Assembly (NCBI GenBank): GCA_963693285.1
Contig: OY848922.1
Span: 1,724,923 to 1,788,922 of the forward strand
DNA length: 64,000 bases
Direction: 5' to 3'
Source of the DNA: Xestospongia muta
Lineage: Eukaryota; Porifera; Demospongiae; Haplosclerida; Petrosiidae
Under the pieces are notes generated by a model. It made no database searches. It was not told the origin of the DNA and worked only from the letters and a program-made list of their open reading frames with translations. How positions within the stretch are numbered: the first letter of the stretch is position 1; the number at the start of each line of letters is the position of its first letter. The position numbers and the translations under genes are program-made. Of this stretch, positions 27,842 through 52,681 are shown piece after piece.

Positions 27842-28545
27842 TGTTAACCTTCGATAGATATAATTTTTAATTTGAAACTGTAAAACACTAATTCAACTAT
27901 AGTAGGTAGCTAGTGTGACACTGAACATGATATCATGGGAAACCTTAGCAATAAATGGTATTGCTAACAGAATTGTTACAGTACTAAGTTAGCAGCTACA
28001 CAGACCTGCCATTTCAATATAACAATATATATTATAGATGGTCAATTGATTGTATTAGTGTCTTGAATCTATACTTCATTAGAACATTAATACATTTAGC
28101 TTAAGTTAAAATGGCATTTTCTACTGGAGCTCTGTCAACAACATTGTTCAATGGGTTGTTTTTCCTTCTCATTTCATATAACCTCCATTGCACACATAAT
28201 CAAATATTTATACATAATTTTATTCATAAATTGACATAAATGGATAATGTTCTGGACAAAATTAATATCCTATTATGACACGCATTTAAATGGAACAATC
28301 TCAAAAAAACAATACAAACAATGTGAGAAAGAAATATAAAGTAAATAAAACACCAAATGGTGGAACTATTAATTATACTGTATCACAATAATTAATACAT
28401 GAGAAACCACTTAAGGTGCAATTGTAATTGTCAATATAACTAAACAGCTTAAATAAAGAAATAGAGAGATGACAACTTCAGAAGTCAGCACACAAATGAA
28501 GATGATAGCAATAAAAGGAAAAAAATGAAACTACAACTACTCAAA
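27842..28545. other. Intergenic region upstream of the unrecognised gene and downstream of RAB14
   Basis: About 700 bp of AT-rich DNA. It should contain the RAB14 3' UTR and the promoter of the 230-aa gene. No coding signal or repeat was recognised. Confidence 0.6.
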
Positions 28546-32299
<3,754 letters not shown>

Positions 32300-32693
32300 C
32301 TTGAATAACTCTACTTTGTTGTTGACAATTTAACAGAGTACAATACAAATATACTGCAATAGTACTTAAACACTATTTGAGGTGAAGGTCTGCGTCACAA
32401 CGAGTGTCAATAGTGCCGGAGGTCGGTTGGCAGTGATAAAAAGTGAAAAAGATAAGAAAGAGCACTGCAAAGAGGTTGGGCTAGTACCGGCCCCGTGATC
32501 AGTACATGTGATTACCACGTGATAACCCAACCTCGCCCACATTGAGCCACACCTCTTGATTAATTTTAATCTATTCGTGAAGGACTCCAACAGCCCAATT
32601 GCTGAGAAATGTTGTGTTACATCATTTTATAGTAAGAGTTAATTGAATGACGAAAACTCACTTATTAATGTCTCGTTTTTTAGTGACTAAGTT
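32300..32693. promoter_or_regulatory. Shared RAB14/EHBP1 upstream region
   Basis: 394 bp between divergent start codons. It includes the least AT-rich stretch nearby (about 32390-32560) with GTACCGGCCCCGTG and CACGTGAT. No TATA box stands out. Bidirectional promoter use is inferred. Confidence 0.5.
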
Positions 32694-41396
<8,703 letters not shown>

Positions 41397-42286
41397 ACAC
41401 AACAGTTTGTGTGTCATCATCAAAGGCAACTCTCATTAGTAATTTGTATAATATATTATATTCAATGTTCAATACAATATATCCTGATATTATCATTAAT
41501 TACATTCAATTTATGTCTTCTGGTCACACTCTATTATTTATCAAAATTATTACTTTATTTAACAAGTCTTTATTAATTATTATATTAGATTAATTTGAAC
41601 CACACCCCCATACAATATTATCTAGATGATATGCAATGCTGCAAGTACTTTCATGTCAAGACTGTTCACACTCTGCATTTTAAAATGGCAAAGTGAAAAT
41701 GTAGCTCATTTCATACTTCTTAAGCAGGCAATAATGCTGTTCTTTCTTTTTATTCTCTTTAAACTACAACACTATAAAACTAAAAGGCTTTTAAGATTAT
41801 TTTTCTGATCAAAATTTCCTACAACATTTACAGTAAATATTACATTTGTCAACTCCACTATTGTTTAAACAGATGTGTTTATTTTCCTTTGATGATATAG
41901 TCATACTCTATTGTATTCAATACTAAAATGGATAACTGGTTTCAATTATCATTCCTTTGGTCCTAATCGCATCCCCAGACTTACATGTAAGCATGTTTGG
42001 ATGTATAGGTCTGAGGATGAGACTACTTTCATCCATGAACTTAACAATTCAAGTATTCAAGCAGTATAGTATTGCCATAATGCATATAGAGAATGTTTGT
42101 ATTCTGTTATATGATGTAATTTATTAGTATGTTATATTACTAAGAAAACACATTCAAATAACATTAACAAACTACCACAAGTTCCATATCTGGTTCACTA
42201 ACAACTGAAAACAAAAACAATAAAAATGAGCAAGCATTAATTATTAAAATTAATACAAGTAAGTAAAATAACTAATAATATTAAAA
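41397..42286. other. Convergent intergenic region, EHBP1 to Ig-receptor array
   Basis: It holds the 3' flanks of EHBP1 (plus) and receptor copy A (minus). A segment at about 41620-41690 (AATGCTGCAAGTACTTTCATGTCAAGA) resembles 56190-56240 at the other end of the array. An imperfect palindrome at about 41967-42022 recurs beside each receptor gene. Confidence 0.65.
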
Positions 42287-44334
42287 TTATGAGGAATCAT
42301 CTTCGTCATCATGAGGAAGTAAATCATCAACCTCCTCATATATAGGATCTTTTTGATCAGACATTACACCACAAGCTGAATTATCAGTGACAGTAAATGC
42401 TGTATTTGATAACTCAACTATTATTTGGTAATTAGGTGATTTGTATTTTTTCACAATAACATAGTATACTAACACACATATAACTACGAATATAATTAGA
42501 ACAAATAGCACTATTGAAATGGTAACTGTAATAGCTATCACAGTTATAATGTTTCCAGACACTGTTGGAATAGTAGTGGTACCAGTTGATGTCATTGTAG
42601 CAGTAATATCAATAGTTGTAGTAGCTATAGGAAAGTAATTAAAAACAAAATCACTTCCTTACCACATGTTAGGCTATTAGATCTTCATATTATGCAATAC
42701 GAGTTAAGAAAGTTATTATAATTGTGTATTAAAGTATGGAACTTTGTTGATAATCAGTATATCAGTGTATAATATAGTCAATAGAGTTTAGATCAGATAA
42801 TTGATCTAAAAAGTAATAATAATATAATTCATACCTATTGTTATAAAAAGTTGTACTGTTCCTATTAAAGTGCTGTCATTTATACTACAAGTATAGACAC
42901 CCTCATCATCAGTAGTTGCTGATATAATAGTCACTTCACTGAGAATACCACTCTCCAGATTATCTCCTCCTCTTTGAGATTTACCTGGACCTTCACATTC
43001 ATCAATATTATACTGATCAAGGAAGTCATTAATTGGAGATCTTGTCATATTATTTGTCCATATTATCTCATAGTAGGTGGGTAGGTAACCAGTAAATGTA
43101 CATTGTAGTCTAGCATTGTTTGATGACTGTACAGTCACTGGACTATTAGTAGACACCATACCTGTATAAAGTAATGAGAAAACTTATATGAATGAAGGAT
43201 ATATCATTGGTAAGTCATTATATTCAACTGTTTATTTCAGAAACAATTTTTATGTAACTAACAATAGAATCTATGGAAAGGTCTGTGTTTTATACATACT
43301 AATATGGACAACTAATAATTCTTACCATCTAATGTTAGAGATATGGTAGTAGAAGTTCTATGTATAGTTTTCCCAAAGATATCATACTCAGCAGTACAAG
43401 TATAGGTTCCATTATCATCAGAGCTCAGTCTACTAATAGATAGGATACTAGTACGAGTTGTATCAGCAAAGAAGACTTTTGTTTTGCCACTAGTTACTGC
43501 TGGTCCAGTCCAAGATGACCATCTGAATGATCCATTATTAGATATTGTACACATCAGTTGTATTGAAGGTTGTAGAGTGGATGGACCATATTGTAATGAC
43601 TGATCTGGTACTGTAAACTCAATAGGACTATTATCAACATTAGTACCTAGAGAGAGTAAAGTATTATATTTGTCATTAGTATAATGAGGTATTACTTACT
43701 TGTGTTAGAGAAGAAAGTAAGTTCACTTAAAAAGATTTGGGTGATTTGATATGAAGTGAAATCAAAATGGAGACGAAAGAATTGGTAATTTGAAATATCT
43801 GTTGTTATAATCAATGGTATAACTAGAACTTGATCATCAGTTTGAGAAAACTCTGAATTATCAGTAAATGAGTATTCTATTGGAGTGTCATCTGCTTCAT
43901 TGCCACTAAAAGACACACTGGTTCTAATGGCAGGTAGTCCATATCCAACACTGGGATTGTTGTAGAAGTAAATATTCACTTGACTGATAATAAATGCATT
44001 TATCTCAAAATTAAATTCTAAAGTAAAGCTACTATTCCATCCCATAAAGTTAGCAACATCAAATGGCATTCCTTCATTAGTGACATTATTAGTTAGTCTG
44101 ACATTAGATGGACATCTTCTGAGACCATATCTCTCTCCCAGGTCACAGTCAGCAGTAAATATACCACCTTCATAAGTAGTTGGTGGAGTGACCAGATAAG
44201 CAATTGGTATATCTACAGTAAAAATGAAGTCTTGTATAATGATAAGTCATAATAATTGTATCCTTCAACTTACATTTTGTAGCAGAACAGAAGATATAAA
44301 AATAAAATAAGATAAAGAAAAGCACTAAACCCAT
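42287..44334 (-). CDS. Two-Ig-domain membrane receptor, array copy A
   Basis: Exons 44334-44274, 44212-43700, 43646-43326, 43161-42835, 42624-42287; all junctions are phase 1; 519 aa. Exon 1 encodes a signal peptide (MGLVLFFILFYFYIFCSATK). Exon 2 is a ~170-aa beta-rich domain I cannot name (GWNSSFTLEFNF, YSFTDNSEFSQTDDQVLVIP, FRLHFDFTSYQ), perhaps F5/8C-like. Exons 3 and 4 are Ig domains (C...W...DDNGTYTC; C...W...DDEGVYTC). Exon 5 has a Thr-rich stalk, a transmembrane helix (ITVTISIVLFVLIIFVVICV) and a ~60-aa tail ending DPIYEEVDDLLPHDDEDDSS. The YGVM motif of the other copies is CGVM here. A cell-surface recognition receptor is inferred from architecture. The start is the ATG opening the signal peptide. 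Confidence 0.85.
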
Positions 44335-45878
44335 TCCAATTACCACTATGTAAGTCACCACACCCTCTTTGCTGAGGTTTCATTCTTGGTTCATAAAAAT
44401 GTTTGTCATTTCCCATAATGTTACTATAAATAGTAACAGACATCATAGCTATATTACTATAGTATACTGTTGTAATAAACTTATATTATATAACTTATAC
44501 ATTACAACATTATAGTTAATGATATAATGTATATCACTATAAAACTGATTGGTTGATTTAACCAGTATGTGATTACAAACTTACTCTGATCAAAAAATAA
44601 GCATAATACTTTTTTGATCACTAATATATTACTATTTGTGTAATAACTACATAAACAGTCAATAACTCCATAAACAGCCAATAACTACATAAACAGTCAA
44701 TAACTCCATAAACAGTCAATAACTCCATAAACAGTTAATAACTATATAAACAGTCAATGTGACAGTACATTAGTAATAATTAATACAGTGTTATGTTACT
44801 TTTACATACACAACCTATATAACTATGTATTAGTTATATCAACCAATCAATGTTTACATACATAAATCAGCTTAAAATGCATACATTGTAAGTTGTTATG
44901 ATAGTATGCATCATTACATATAATATAATACATCATTAATTATACATTTCACAATCTAGTAATTTTTATAATTACAATGAATATATTACAATTGTTATAA
45001 GTATAACACATACATTATACACATGATCAACACATACATCATAGATTTGTCAAAACATTTGTGACTTGATCTGTGAAAAGGGACCACTGTTTTATATACC
45101 ATGAGTAGCAACTGTATTTTCGCAAATTTGGTCATTAAATATTTTGTCAGGACTGGTCCCTTATTACAAATCATGTCACATGTACTAGTGCTGATTTGTG
45201 TAAAATAATCATAAGTTTTAATATATGAATAGATTATTAGTGCAGTACAATGAATACTACAAACTTCAGTACATTTTGTGTATCATAGATACAGTGCATA
45301 CATTATTAATAAAATTCATGCAAGCATACAGACCACTCGAGTTCCAGGCACTGTATTGCTGAATATGGGAGCATACTACTTACAATGTATGATAAATGTA
45401 AGTTCAGTTCCATTAATATATATGGCAGTATTGTACTTACATATTATTAAAAGATATATAGTATTACTGACTACATCATCAATTTACTGATATATCAGTT
45501 CATTTGTATTGTACTTATTTCTTTAGTTCTAGTATTGCTGTTTCGGTTATCATTCCTTTGGTCCTAGTCTCATCCCCAGACCTACATGTAAACATGTTTG
45601 AATGTATAGGTCTGGGGATGAGACTACTTTCATCCATGAACTATGAAACTTAACAATTCAAGTATTCAACTAGTATAGTATTGCCATAATGCATATAGAG
45701 AATGTTTGTATTCTGTTATATGATGTAATTTATACTACTAAGAGAACACATTCAAATAACATGAACAAAATACCACAAGTTCCATATCTGGTTCATTAAC
45801 AACTGAAAACAAAAACAATAAAAATGAGCAGACATTTATTATTAAAATTAATACAAGTAAGTAAAATAACTAATAATA
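44335..45878. other. Spacer between receptor copies A and B
   Basis: AT-rich with no coding signal. It contains an ATAACT(A/C)CATAAACAGTCA tandem repeat (about 44640-44755), a fragment resembling the EHBP1 last intron/exon (about 45466-45540) and the palindrome at 45565-45626. Most of it recurs in the other spacers. Confidence 0.7.
45565..45626. repeat. 62-bp palindrome in the 3' flank of receptor copy B
   Basis: Arms TAGTCTCATCCCCAGACCTA and the inverse flank a short ACATG-rich loop. Counterparts lie at about 41967-42022, 48735-48795 and 52340-52401, each roughly 250-330 bp beyond a receptor stop codon. Confidence 0.85.
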
Positions 45879-47936
45879 TCAAATATATGAGGAATCATCT
45901 TCATCATCATGAGGAGGTAAATCATCAACCTCCTCATATATAGGATCTTTTTGATCAGACATTACACCATAAGCTGAATTATCAGTGACAGTAAATGCTG
46001 TCTTTGACAACTCTACTGTTATTTGGTTATTAGGTGATTTACATTTTTTCACAATAGCACAGTATACTAATACACATATAACTACAAAAATAATTAGAAC
46101 AAATAACACTATTGAAATGGAAACTGTAATAGCTATCACAGTTATACTGTTTCCAGATATTATCATTGTAGTAGTGATACCAGTTGAGGCCATTGTAGCA
46201 GTAATATCAATAATTGTAGTAGCTGTAGAAAAGTAATTAAAAACAAAGTCACTTCCTTACCACATGTTAGGCTATTAGATGTTCATATTATACAATATGA
46301 GTTTAGAAGGTTATTATAATTGTGTATTAAAGTATGGAACTTTGTTGATAATCAGTGTATCAGAGTATAATATAGTCAATAGAATTTGGACCAGATAATT
46401 GATCTAAAAAGTAATAATAATATAATTCATACCTGTTATAAACAGTTGTACTGTTCCTATTAGAGTACTGCCATTTATACTACAAGTATAGACACCCTCA
46501 TCATCAGTAGTTGCTGATATAATAGTCACTTCACTGAGAATACCACTCTCCAGATTATCTCCTCCTCTTTGAGATTTACCTGAACCTTCACGTTCATCAA
46601 TATTATACTGATCAAGGGAGTCATTAATTGGAGATCCTGTCATATTATTTGTCCATATTATCTCATAGTAGGTGGATAGGTAACCAGTAAATGTACACTG
46701 TAGTCTAGCATTGTTTGATGACTGTACAGTCACTGAACTATTAGTAGATACCATACCTGTATAAAGTAATGAAAGAACTTATTTGAAATGAAAGCTACAT
46801 TACTGGTAATTTGTTGCATTCAAATGTTTATTGCAGAAATAACTTATATGTAACTAATAATAGAATCTATGGAAAGGTCTGTGTTTTATACATACTAATA
46901 TGGACAACTAATAATTCTTACCATCTAATGTTAGAGATATGGTAATAGAAGTTCTATGTTTAGTAAACTCTGAGTTACTATACTCAGCAGTACAAGTATA
47001 GGTTCCATTATCATCAGAGTTCAGTCTACTAATAGATAGGATACTAGTACGAGTTATATCAGCATAGAAGACTTTTGTTTTGCCACTAGTTACTGCTGGT
47101 CCAATCCAAGATAACCACCTAAATGATCCATTATTAGCTATTGTACAGTTCAGTTGTATTGAAGACTGTAGAGTGGATGGACCATATTGTAAGGACTGAT
47201 CTGGTACTGTAAACTCAATAGGACTGTTATCAACATTAGTACCTAGAGAGAGTAAAGTATTATATTTGTCATTAGTATAATGAGGTATTACTTACTTGTA
47301 CCAGAGAAGAAAGTAAGTTCACTTAGAAAGGTTTGTGAGATTTGATATGAAGTGAAATCAAAATGGAGACGAAAGAATTGGTATCCACTTAAAGTGCCAG
47401 GACTTGTTGTTATAATCAATGGTATAACTAGAACTTGATCATCAGTTTGAGAAAACTCTGAATTATCAGTAAATGAGTATTCAATTGGACCAAAACCTTG
47501 TCCATCAAAAGACACACTGGTTCTAATGGCAGGTAGTCCATATCCAGCACTGGGATTGTTGTAGAAGTAAATATTCACTTGAGTGATGGTAAATGATCGT
47601 GACCCAAAATTAAATTCTAAAGTAAAGCTATTATTCCATCCCATAAACTTAGTAAAATTAAATGTCATTCCTTCATTAGTGATATTATTAGTTAGTCTGA
47701 CATTAGATGGACATCTTCTGAGACCACCTCTCTCTTCTAGGTCACAGTCACCAGTAAATATACCACCTTCATAAGTAGTTGGTGGAGTGACCAGGTAATT
47801 AAATGGTATATCTACAATAAAATGAAGTCTTGTATAATAATAAGTTGATTATAACAATTGTATTCTACAACTTACGTTCTGTAGCAGAACAGAAGTTATA
47901 AAAATAAAATAAGATAAAGAAAAGCACTAAATCCGT
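45879..47936 (-). CDS. Two-Ig-domain membrane receptor, array copy B (start codon altered)
   Basis: Exons 47936-47876, 47811-47296, 47242-46922, 46756-46433, 46222-45879; about 521 codons in the same phase-1 layout. The signal-peptide region reads DLVLFFILFYFYNFCSATE, but the position equivalent to the start ATG in copies A, C and D is ACG (47936-47934). I see no in-frame ATG upstream before a stop. The rest of the gene is intact: beta-rich domain, two Ig domains with Cys/Trp/Cys cores, TM helix, and a tail with SAYGVM, DPIYEEVDDLPP and a DDEDDSSYI end. It may be a recent pseudogene, start at ACG, or have another first exon. In the first Ig domain YSNSEFTKHRTS replaces YDIFGKTIHRTS, so strand G differs from the other copies. 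Confidence 0.75.
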
Positions 47937-49050
47937 CCTAATCACCACTATGTAAATCACCACACCCTCTTTGCTGAGGTTTCATTCTTGGTTCATTAAA
48001 AACTCTATGATTTCACATAGTGTTACTATAAATAGTAACAGACATCATAGCTATATTACTGTAGTATACTGTTGTAATAAACTCATTGTATAATATATAC
48101 ATTATAACATTATAGTTAATGATATAATGTATATCAATGAAAAAACTGATTAGTTTATTTAACTAATATTGTGGTTACAGGTTGCAAACTTATTTTGATC
48201 AAAAAGTAAGCATAATACTGTTTTGATAACTAATGCATAAACAGTCAATAACTACATAAACAGTTAATAACTACATAAACAGCTAATAGCTACATAAACA
48301 GTTAATAACTATATAGACAGTCAATGTCACAGTACATTAATAATAATTGAAACAGTGTTATATGTTATTTTGCAATCATAACCTATATAACTATGCATTA
48401 CTTACTAATATGGAGTAAGTAATACATATACTAATATGGAGTAAGTAATAATAATATAGTATTACTTACTGTTTGTAAAAAGGAACCACTGCTAAACACC
48501 TCAAAAACAGTTTTGTATACTATGAATAGCTATGCATATATAACAACTGTATTTTCACAAATCTGGTTAAAAATGTTTTGCCAAAAGTGGTCCCGGTCAC
48601 ATTACTATTGCTGATTTGTGTAAATTAATCACAAGTTTTAATATATACTTACATTGCTAGTATGGTACAATGTATACAACAAACTCCACAAACATTTTGT
48701 GTATAATAGATACAGTTATCATTCCTTTGGTCTTAATCTCATCCCCAGACCTACATGTAAACATGTTTGCATGTATAGGTCTGAGGATGATACTACTTTG
48801 ATCCATGAACTCAACAATTCAAGTATTCAACTAGTATAGTATTGCCATAATGCATATAGAGAATGTTTGTGTATTGTTATATGATGTAATTTATTAGTAT
48901 TTTATACTGATAAGAAAACACATTCAAATAACATGAACAAAATACCACAAGTTCCATATCTGGTTCATTAACAACTGAAAACAAAAACAATAAAAATGAG
49001 CAGACATTAATTATTAAAATTAATACAAGTAAGTAAAATAACTAATAATA
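47937..49050. other. Spacer between receptor copies B and C
   Basis: The shortest spacer, AT-rich. It has the CATAAACAGTTAATA tandem repeat (about 48235-48325) and the palindrome at about 48735-48795. It lacks the EHBP1-like fragment found in the A/B and C/D spacers. Confidence 0.7.
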
Positions 49051-51119
49051 TCAAATATATGAGGAATCATCTTCATCATCATGAGGAGGTAAATCATCAA
49101 TCTCCTCATATATAGGATCTTTTTGATCAGACATTACACCATAAGCTGAATTATCAGTGAGAGTAAATACTGTCTGTGACAACTCAACTATTATTTGGTT
49201 ATTAGATGATTTACATTTTTTCACAATAATGCAGTATACTAACACACATATAACTATGACTATATTTAGAACAAATAATACTATTGAAATGGAAACTGTA
49301 ATAGCTATCACAGTTATACTGTTTCCAGACACTGTTGGAATAGTAGTGGTACCAGTTGAAGCCATTGTAGCAGTTGATGTCATTGTAGCAGTGATATCAA
49401 TAGTTGTAGTAGCTGTAAGAAAGTAATTAAAAACAAAATCACTTCCTTACCACATGTTAGGCTATTAGATCTTCATATTATACAGTATGAGTTTAGAAGG
49501 TTATTATAATTGTGTATTAAAGTATGGAACTTTGTTGATAATCAGTGTATCAGTGTATAATATAGTCAATAGAATTTGGACCAGATAATTGATCTAAAAA
49601 GTAATAATAATATAATTCATACCTGTTATAAACAGTTGTACTGTTCCTATTAGAGTACTGCCATTTATACTACAAGTATAGACACCCTCATCATCAGTAG
49701 TTGCTGATATAATAGTCAGTTCACTGAGAATACCACTCTCCAGATTATCTCCTCCTCTTTGAGATTGACCTAAACCTTCACATTCATCAATATTATACTG
49801 ATCAAGGGAGTCATTAATTGGAGATCCTGTCATATCTGTCCATATTATCTCGTAGTAGGTGGGTAGGTAACCAGTAAATGTACATTGTAGTCTAGCATTG
49901 TTTGATGACTGTACAGTCACTGGACTATTAGTAGATACCATACCTGTATAAAGAAATGAGAGAACTTATATGAATGAAGGATATATCATTGGTAAGTCAT
50001 TGCATTCAAATGTTTATGGCATACACAACTTATATATAACTAACAACAGAATTTATGGAAAAGTTTGTGTTTTAGACATACTAATATAGATAACTAATAC
50101 TTCTTACCATCTAATGTTAGAGAAATGTTAGTAGAAGTTCTATGTATAATTTTCCCAAAGATATCATACTCAGCAGTACAAGTATAGGTTCCATTATCAT
50201 CAGAGCTCAGTCTACTAATAGATAGGATACTAGTACGAGTAGTATCAGCATAGAAGACTTTTGTTTTGCCACTAGTAACTGCTGGTCCAGTCCAAAGTAA
50301 CCACCTAAATGATCCATTATTAGCTATTGTACAGATCAGTTGTATTGAAGGTTGTAGAGTGGATGGACCATATTGTAATGACTGGTCTGGTACTGTAAAC
50401 TCAATAGGACTATTATCAACAGTAGTACCTAGAGAGAGTAAAGTATTATATTTGTCATTAGTATAATGAGGTATTACTTACTTGTGTTAGAGAAGAAAGT
50501 AAGTTCACTTAAAAAGGTTTGGTTGATTTGATATGAAGTGAAATCAAAATGGAGACGAAAGTATCGGTAATTTGAAAAATCTGTTGTTATAATCAATGGT
50601 ATCACTAGAACTTGATCATCAGTTTGAGAAAACTCTGAATTATCAGTAAATGAGTATTCTATTGGATTGTCATCTACTAGAGTACCACTAAAAGACAGAC
50701 TGGTTCTAATGGCAGGTAGTCCATATCTTGTACTGGAATTCTTGTAGAAGTAAATATTCACTTGGCTGAAGGTAAATGATCCTGACCCAAAATAAAATTC
50801 TAAAGTAAAGCTATTATTCCATCCCATAAAGTTAGCAACATCAAATGTCATTCCTTCATTAGTGACATTATTAGTTAGTCTGGCGTTAGATGGACATCTT
50901 GTGAGACCTCCAATGTATCCTAGGTCACAGTCACTAGTAAATATACCACCTTCATAAGTAGTTGGTGAAGTGACCAGATAAGTAATTGGTATATCTGTAG
51001 TAAAAATTAAATCTTGTATAAAAATAAGTTATCATAATAATTGTATTCTTCAACTTACGTTCTGTAGCAGAACAGAAGATATAAAAATAAAATAAGATAA
51101 AGAAAAACACTAAAGCCAT
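49051..51119 (-). CDS. Two-Ig-domain membrane receptor, array copy C
   Basis: Exons 51119-51059, 50994-50482, 50428-50108, 49943-49623, 49412-49051; 525 aa, phase-1 junctions. The signal peptide is MALVFFFILFYFYIFCSATE. Exon 5 carries a duplicated stalk unit (TATMTSTATMASTGTTT), making it the longest copy. The tail has SAYGVM, then DPIYEEIDDLPPHDDEDDSSYI. pYEEI is the classical optimum for Src-family SH2 domains and pYxxM (YGVM) is the PI3-kinase p85 consensus; use here is inferred. The second Ig domain lacks one residue (WTDMTG against WTNNMTG). All extracellular cysteines of the Ig cores are present. This looks the most intact copy. Confidence 0.87.
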
Positions 51120-52681
51120 CCTAATCACCACTATGTAAATCACCACACCCTCTTTGGTGGGGTTTCATTCTTGGTTCATAAAATGACTATCATGTCCATA
51201 GTGTTACTATAAATAGTAACAGAACCATGACTATATTACTATAATATACTGTTGTAATAAAACTCATATTATATAATATATACATTATAACATTATAGTG
51301 AATGATATATTGTATATCACTGTAAAAACTAATTGGTTAATTTAATCAATATTGTGGTTATAGGTTGCAAACTTATTTTGATCAAAAAATAAGCATAGCA
51401 CTGTTTTGATCACTGATATATTACTGCTTATGTAATAACTACATAAACAGTTAATAACTGCATAAACAGTTAATAACTACATAAATAGTTAATAACTACA
51501 TAAATAGTCAATGTGACAGTACATTAGTAATAATTAATACAGTGTCATGTTACTTTTACATACATAACTAATATAACTATGTATTAGTTAAATCAACCAA
51601 TCAATGCTTATATACATAAATTAGCTTAAAATGCATACACTGTAAGTTGTTATGATAGCATACATAATTACATATAATGTAATACATCATTAATTATACA
51701 TTTCACAATCTAGTAATTTTTACAATGAATACATTACAATTGTTATAAGTATAATACATACATTATACATTTGATCAACACATACATCATAGATTTGTCA
51801 AAACATTTGTGATCTGATTTGTGAAAAGGGACTATTGTTAAAACAATTTTGTGTATCATGAATAGCTGTACATATATAGCAACTGTATTTTCGCAAATTT
51901 GGTCACAAATATTTTGCCAGGAATGGTCCCTTATTACAAATCAGGTCACATGTACTAGTGCTGATTTGTGTAAAATAATCATAAGTTTTAATATTATGCA
52001 TACATTATTAGTTCAGTACAATGTATATATATCACAAATTTCTTCAAATTTTGTGTATTATAGATACAATACATACATTATTAATAAAATCCATGCAGGC
52101 ATACAGACCACTTGAGTTCCAGGCACTGTATTGCTGAATATGGGAGCATAGTACTTACAATGTATGATGTGTGTAAGTTCAGTTCCATAAATATATACGG
52201 CAGTATTGTACTTACATATTATTAAAAGATATATAGTATTACTGACTACATCATCAATTCACTGATAGATCAGTTCATTTGTATTGTACTTATGTCTTTA
52301 GTTCTAGTATTGCTGTTTCATTGCTGTTTCCTTTGGTCCTAGTCTCATCCCCAGACCTACATGTAAGCATGTTTGGATGTATAGGTCTGGGGATGAGACT
52401 ACTTTGATCCATGAACTGTGAAACTTAACAATTCAAGTATTCAACTAGTATAGTATTGCCATAATGCATATAGAGAATGTTTGTATTCTGTTATATGATG
52501 TAATTTATATTACTAAGAGAACACATTCAAATAACATGAACAAAATACCACAAGTTCCATATCTGGTTCATTAACAACTGAAAATAAAAACAATAAAAAT
52601 AAGCAAGCATTAATTATTAAAATTAATACAAGTAAGTAAAATAACTAATAATATCAAATATATGAGGAATCATCTTAATCA
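51120..52681. other. Spacer between receptor copies C and D
   Basis: AT-rich and similar to the A/B spacer. It has the ACATAAACAGTTAATAACT tandem repeat (about 51430-51515), the EHBP1-like fragment (about 52242-52315) and the palindrome at 52340-52401. No coding signal seen. Confidence 0.7.
52340..52401. repeat. 62-bp palindrome in the 3' flank of receptor copy D
   Basis: Same inverted repeat as at 45565-45626, with arms still fully matched at the TAGTCTCATCCCC ends. Confidence 0.85.

Noticed and set aside
44170..44361. Separate small membrane protein starting upstream of receptor copy A
   Set aside because: That frame starts at GTG. The ATG at 44334 opens a normal signal peptide that splices in phase to the next exon.
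45985..46236. Plus-strand frames opposite receptor exon 5 (also 49157-49426 and 52761-53012)
   Set aside because: Shadows of the minus-strand transmembrane exon; they recur only because the exon is duplicated.
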